From: an uncultured bacterium
GTDB lineage: Bacteria > Bacillota > Clostridia > Oscillospirales > Butyricicoccaceae
Length of the DNA: 5,256 nt
Assembly (NCBI GenBank): GCA_905215125.1
Contig: CAJMOV010000154.1
Span: 1-5,256 of the forward strand
Direction of reading: 5' to 3'
Of the stretch, positions 5,171-5,256 are shown one piece after another; position 1 is the stretch's first letter; the number at the start of each line of letters is the position of its first letter. The notes below the pieces were generated by a model, which saw nothing but the letters and a program-made list of their open reading frames with translations, searched no databases and was not told the origin of the DNA. The translations under genes and the position numbers were made by a program.

Positions 5171-5250
5171 AAAACAGCAGCGCTGTGTTATCAGCGGGCG
5201 AGCCGAACGCTTTCAGCCGGACGGCTCACGCGGTCGGCTGCTGCTGTTTT
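5171..5250 (-). promoter_or_regulatory. Long inverted-repeat structure in the rpe leader (terminator or attenuator)
   Basis: An 11-bp perfect inverted repeat, AAAACAGCAGC (5171-5181) and GCTGCTGTTTT (5240-5250), encloses two smaller hairpins: GCTG/CAGC (5182-5185/5192-5195, loop TGTTAT) and GAGCCG/CGGCTC (5200-5205/5222-5227). Together they suggest a three-way junction of about 80 nt. The outer stem ends in oligo-T on either strand (TTTTAC towards rpe, TTTTTATAGG outward), so it could be a bidirectional terminator. It ends about 12 bases before the rpe ribosome binding site, so it would lie in the rpe leader if transcription enters from upstream. Confidence 0.5.
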
Positions 5251-5256
5251 TATAGG

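Noticed and set aside
5237..5246. GCTGCTGCTG triplet repeat
   Set aside because: It has only three units and is part of the outer stem of the 5171-5250 inverted repeat, so it is not an independent microsatellite.

Overview
The window (5256 bp, GC-rich, roughly 55-60% GC by eye) looks like an ordinary chromosomal segment of a Gram-positive anaerobe of class Clostridia, most likely Oscillospirales (Ruminococcaceae/Oscillospiraceae type). The clues are strong AAGGAGG-type ribosome binding sites, a DUF951 protein, a short three-domain S1-like protein of the type I associate with that group, and a CaCA antiporter, an AEC transporter and rpe with Firmicutes-like sequences. I see no phage, transposon, CRISPR, tRNA or rRNA.

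Layout. 1-176 (+): 3' end of a GTP-type phosphoenolpyruvate carboxykinase gene (pckG), followed by a terminator-like hairpin. 235-1094 (+): a small SGNH/GDSL hydrolase translationally coupled (ATGA) to a DUF1294 membrane protein. 1089-2036 (-): a CaCA-family Na+/Ca2+ antiporter, convergent with and overlapping DUF1294 by 6 bp. Its likely terminator lies inside the DUF1294 coding region. 2129-2320 (-): a DUF951 protein, upstream of the antiporter on the same strand. 2449-3393 (+): an S1-domain RNA-binding protein, divergent from DUF951 and with its own promoter. 3519-4457 (+): an AEC-family (auxin efflux carrier/malate permease-like) transporter, read from an extended -10 promoter that contains the S1 gene's stop codon and through a GC-rich leader of about 118 nt that can fold. 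4495-5142 (-): ribulose-phosphate 3-epimerase (rpe), convergent with the transporter and sharing a hairpin terminator region. 5171-5250: a long inverted repeat with inner hairpins, directly upstream of rpe.

The genes do not form one pathway. pckG (gluconeogenic/anaplerotic node) and rpe (pentose phosphate pathway) are central carbon metabolism; the antiporter and the AEC protein are membrane transporters; the S1-like and DUF951 proteins are probably RNA- or translation-linked housekeeping functions, which is inference. The protein genes are conventional. The most interesting signals are non-coding: the switch-like leader before the AEC gene, the structured element before rpe, and a terminator hidden in an opposing coding sequence. 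I found no convincing new multi-gene system.
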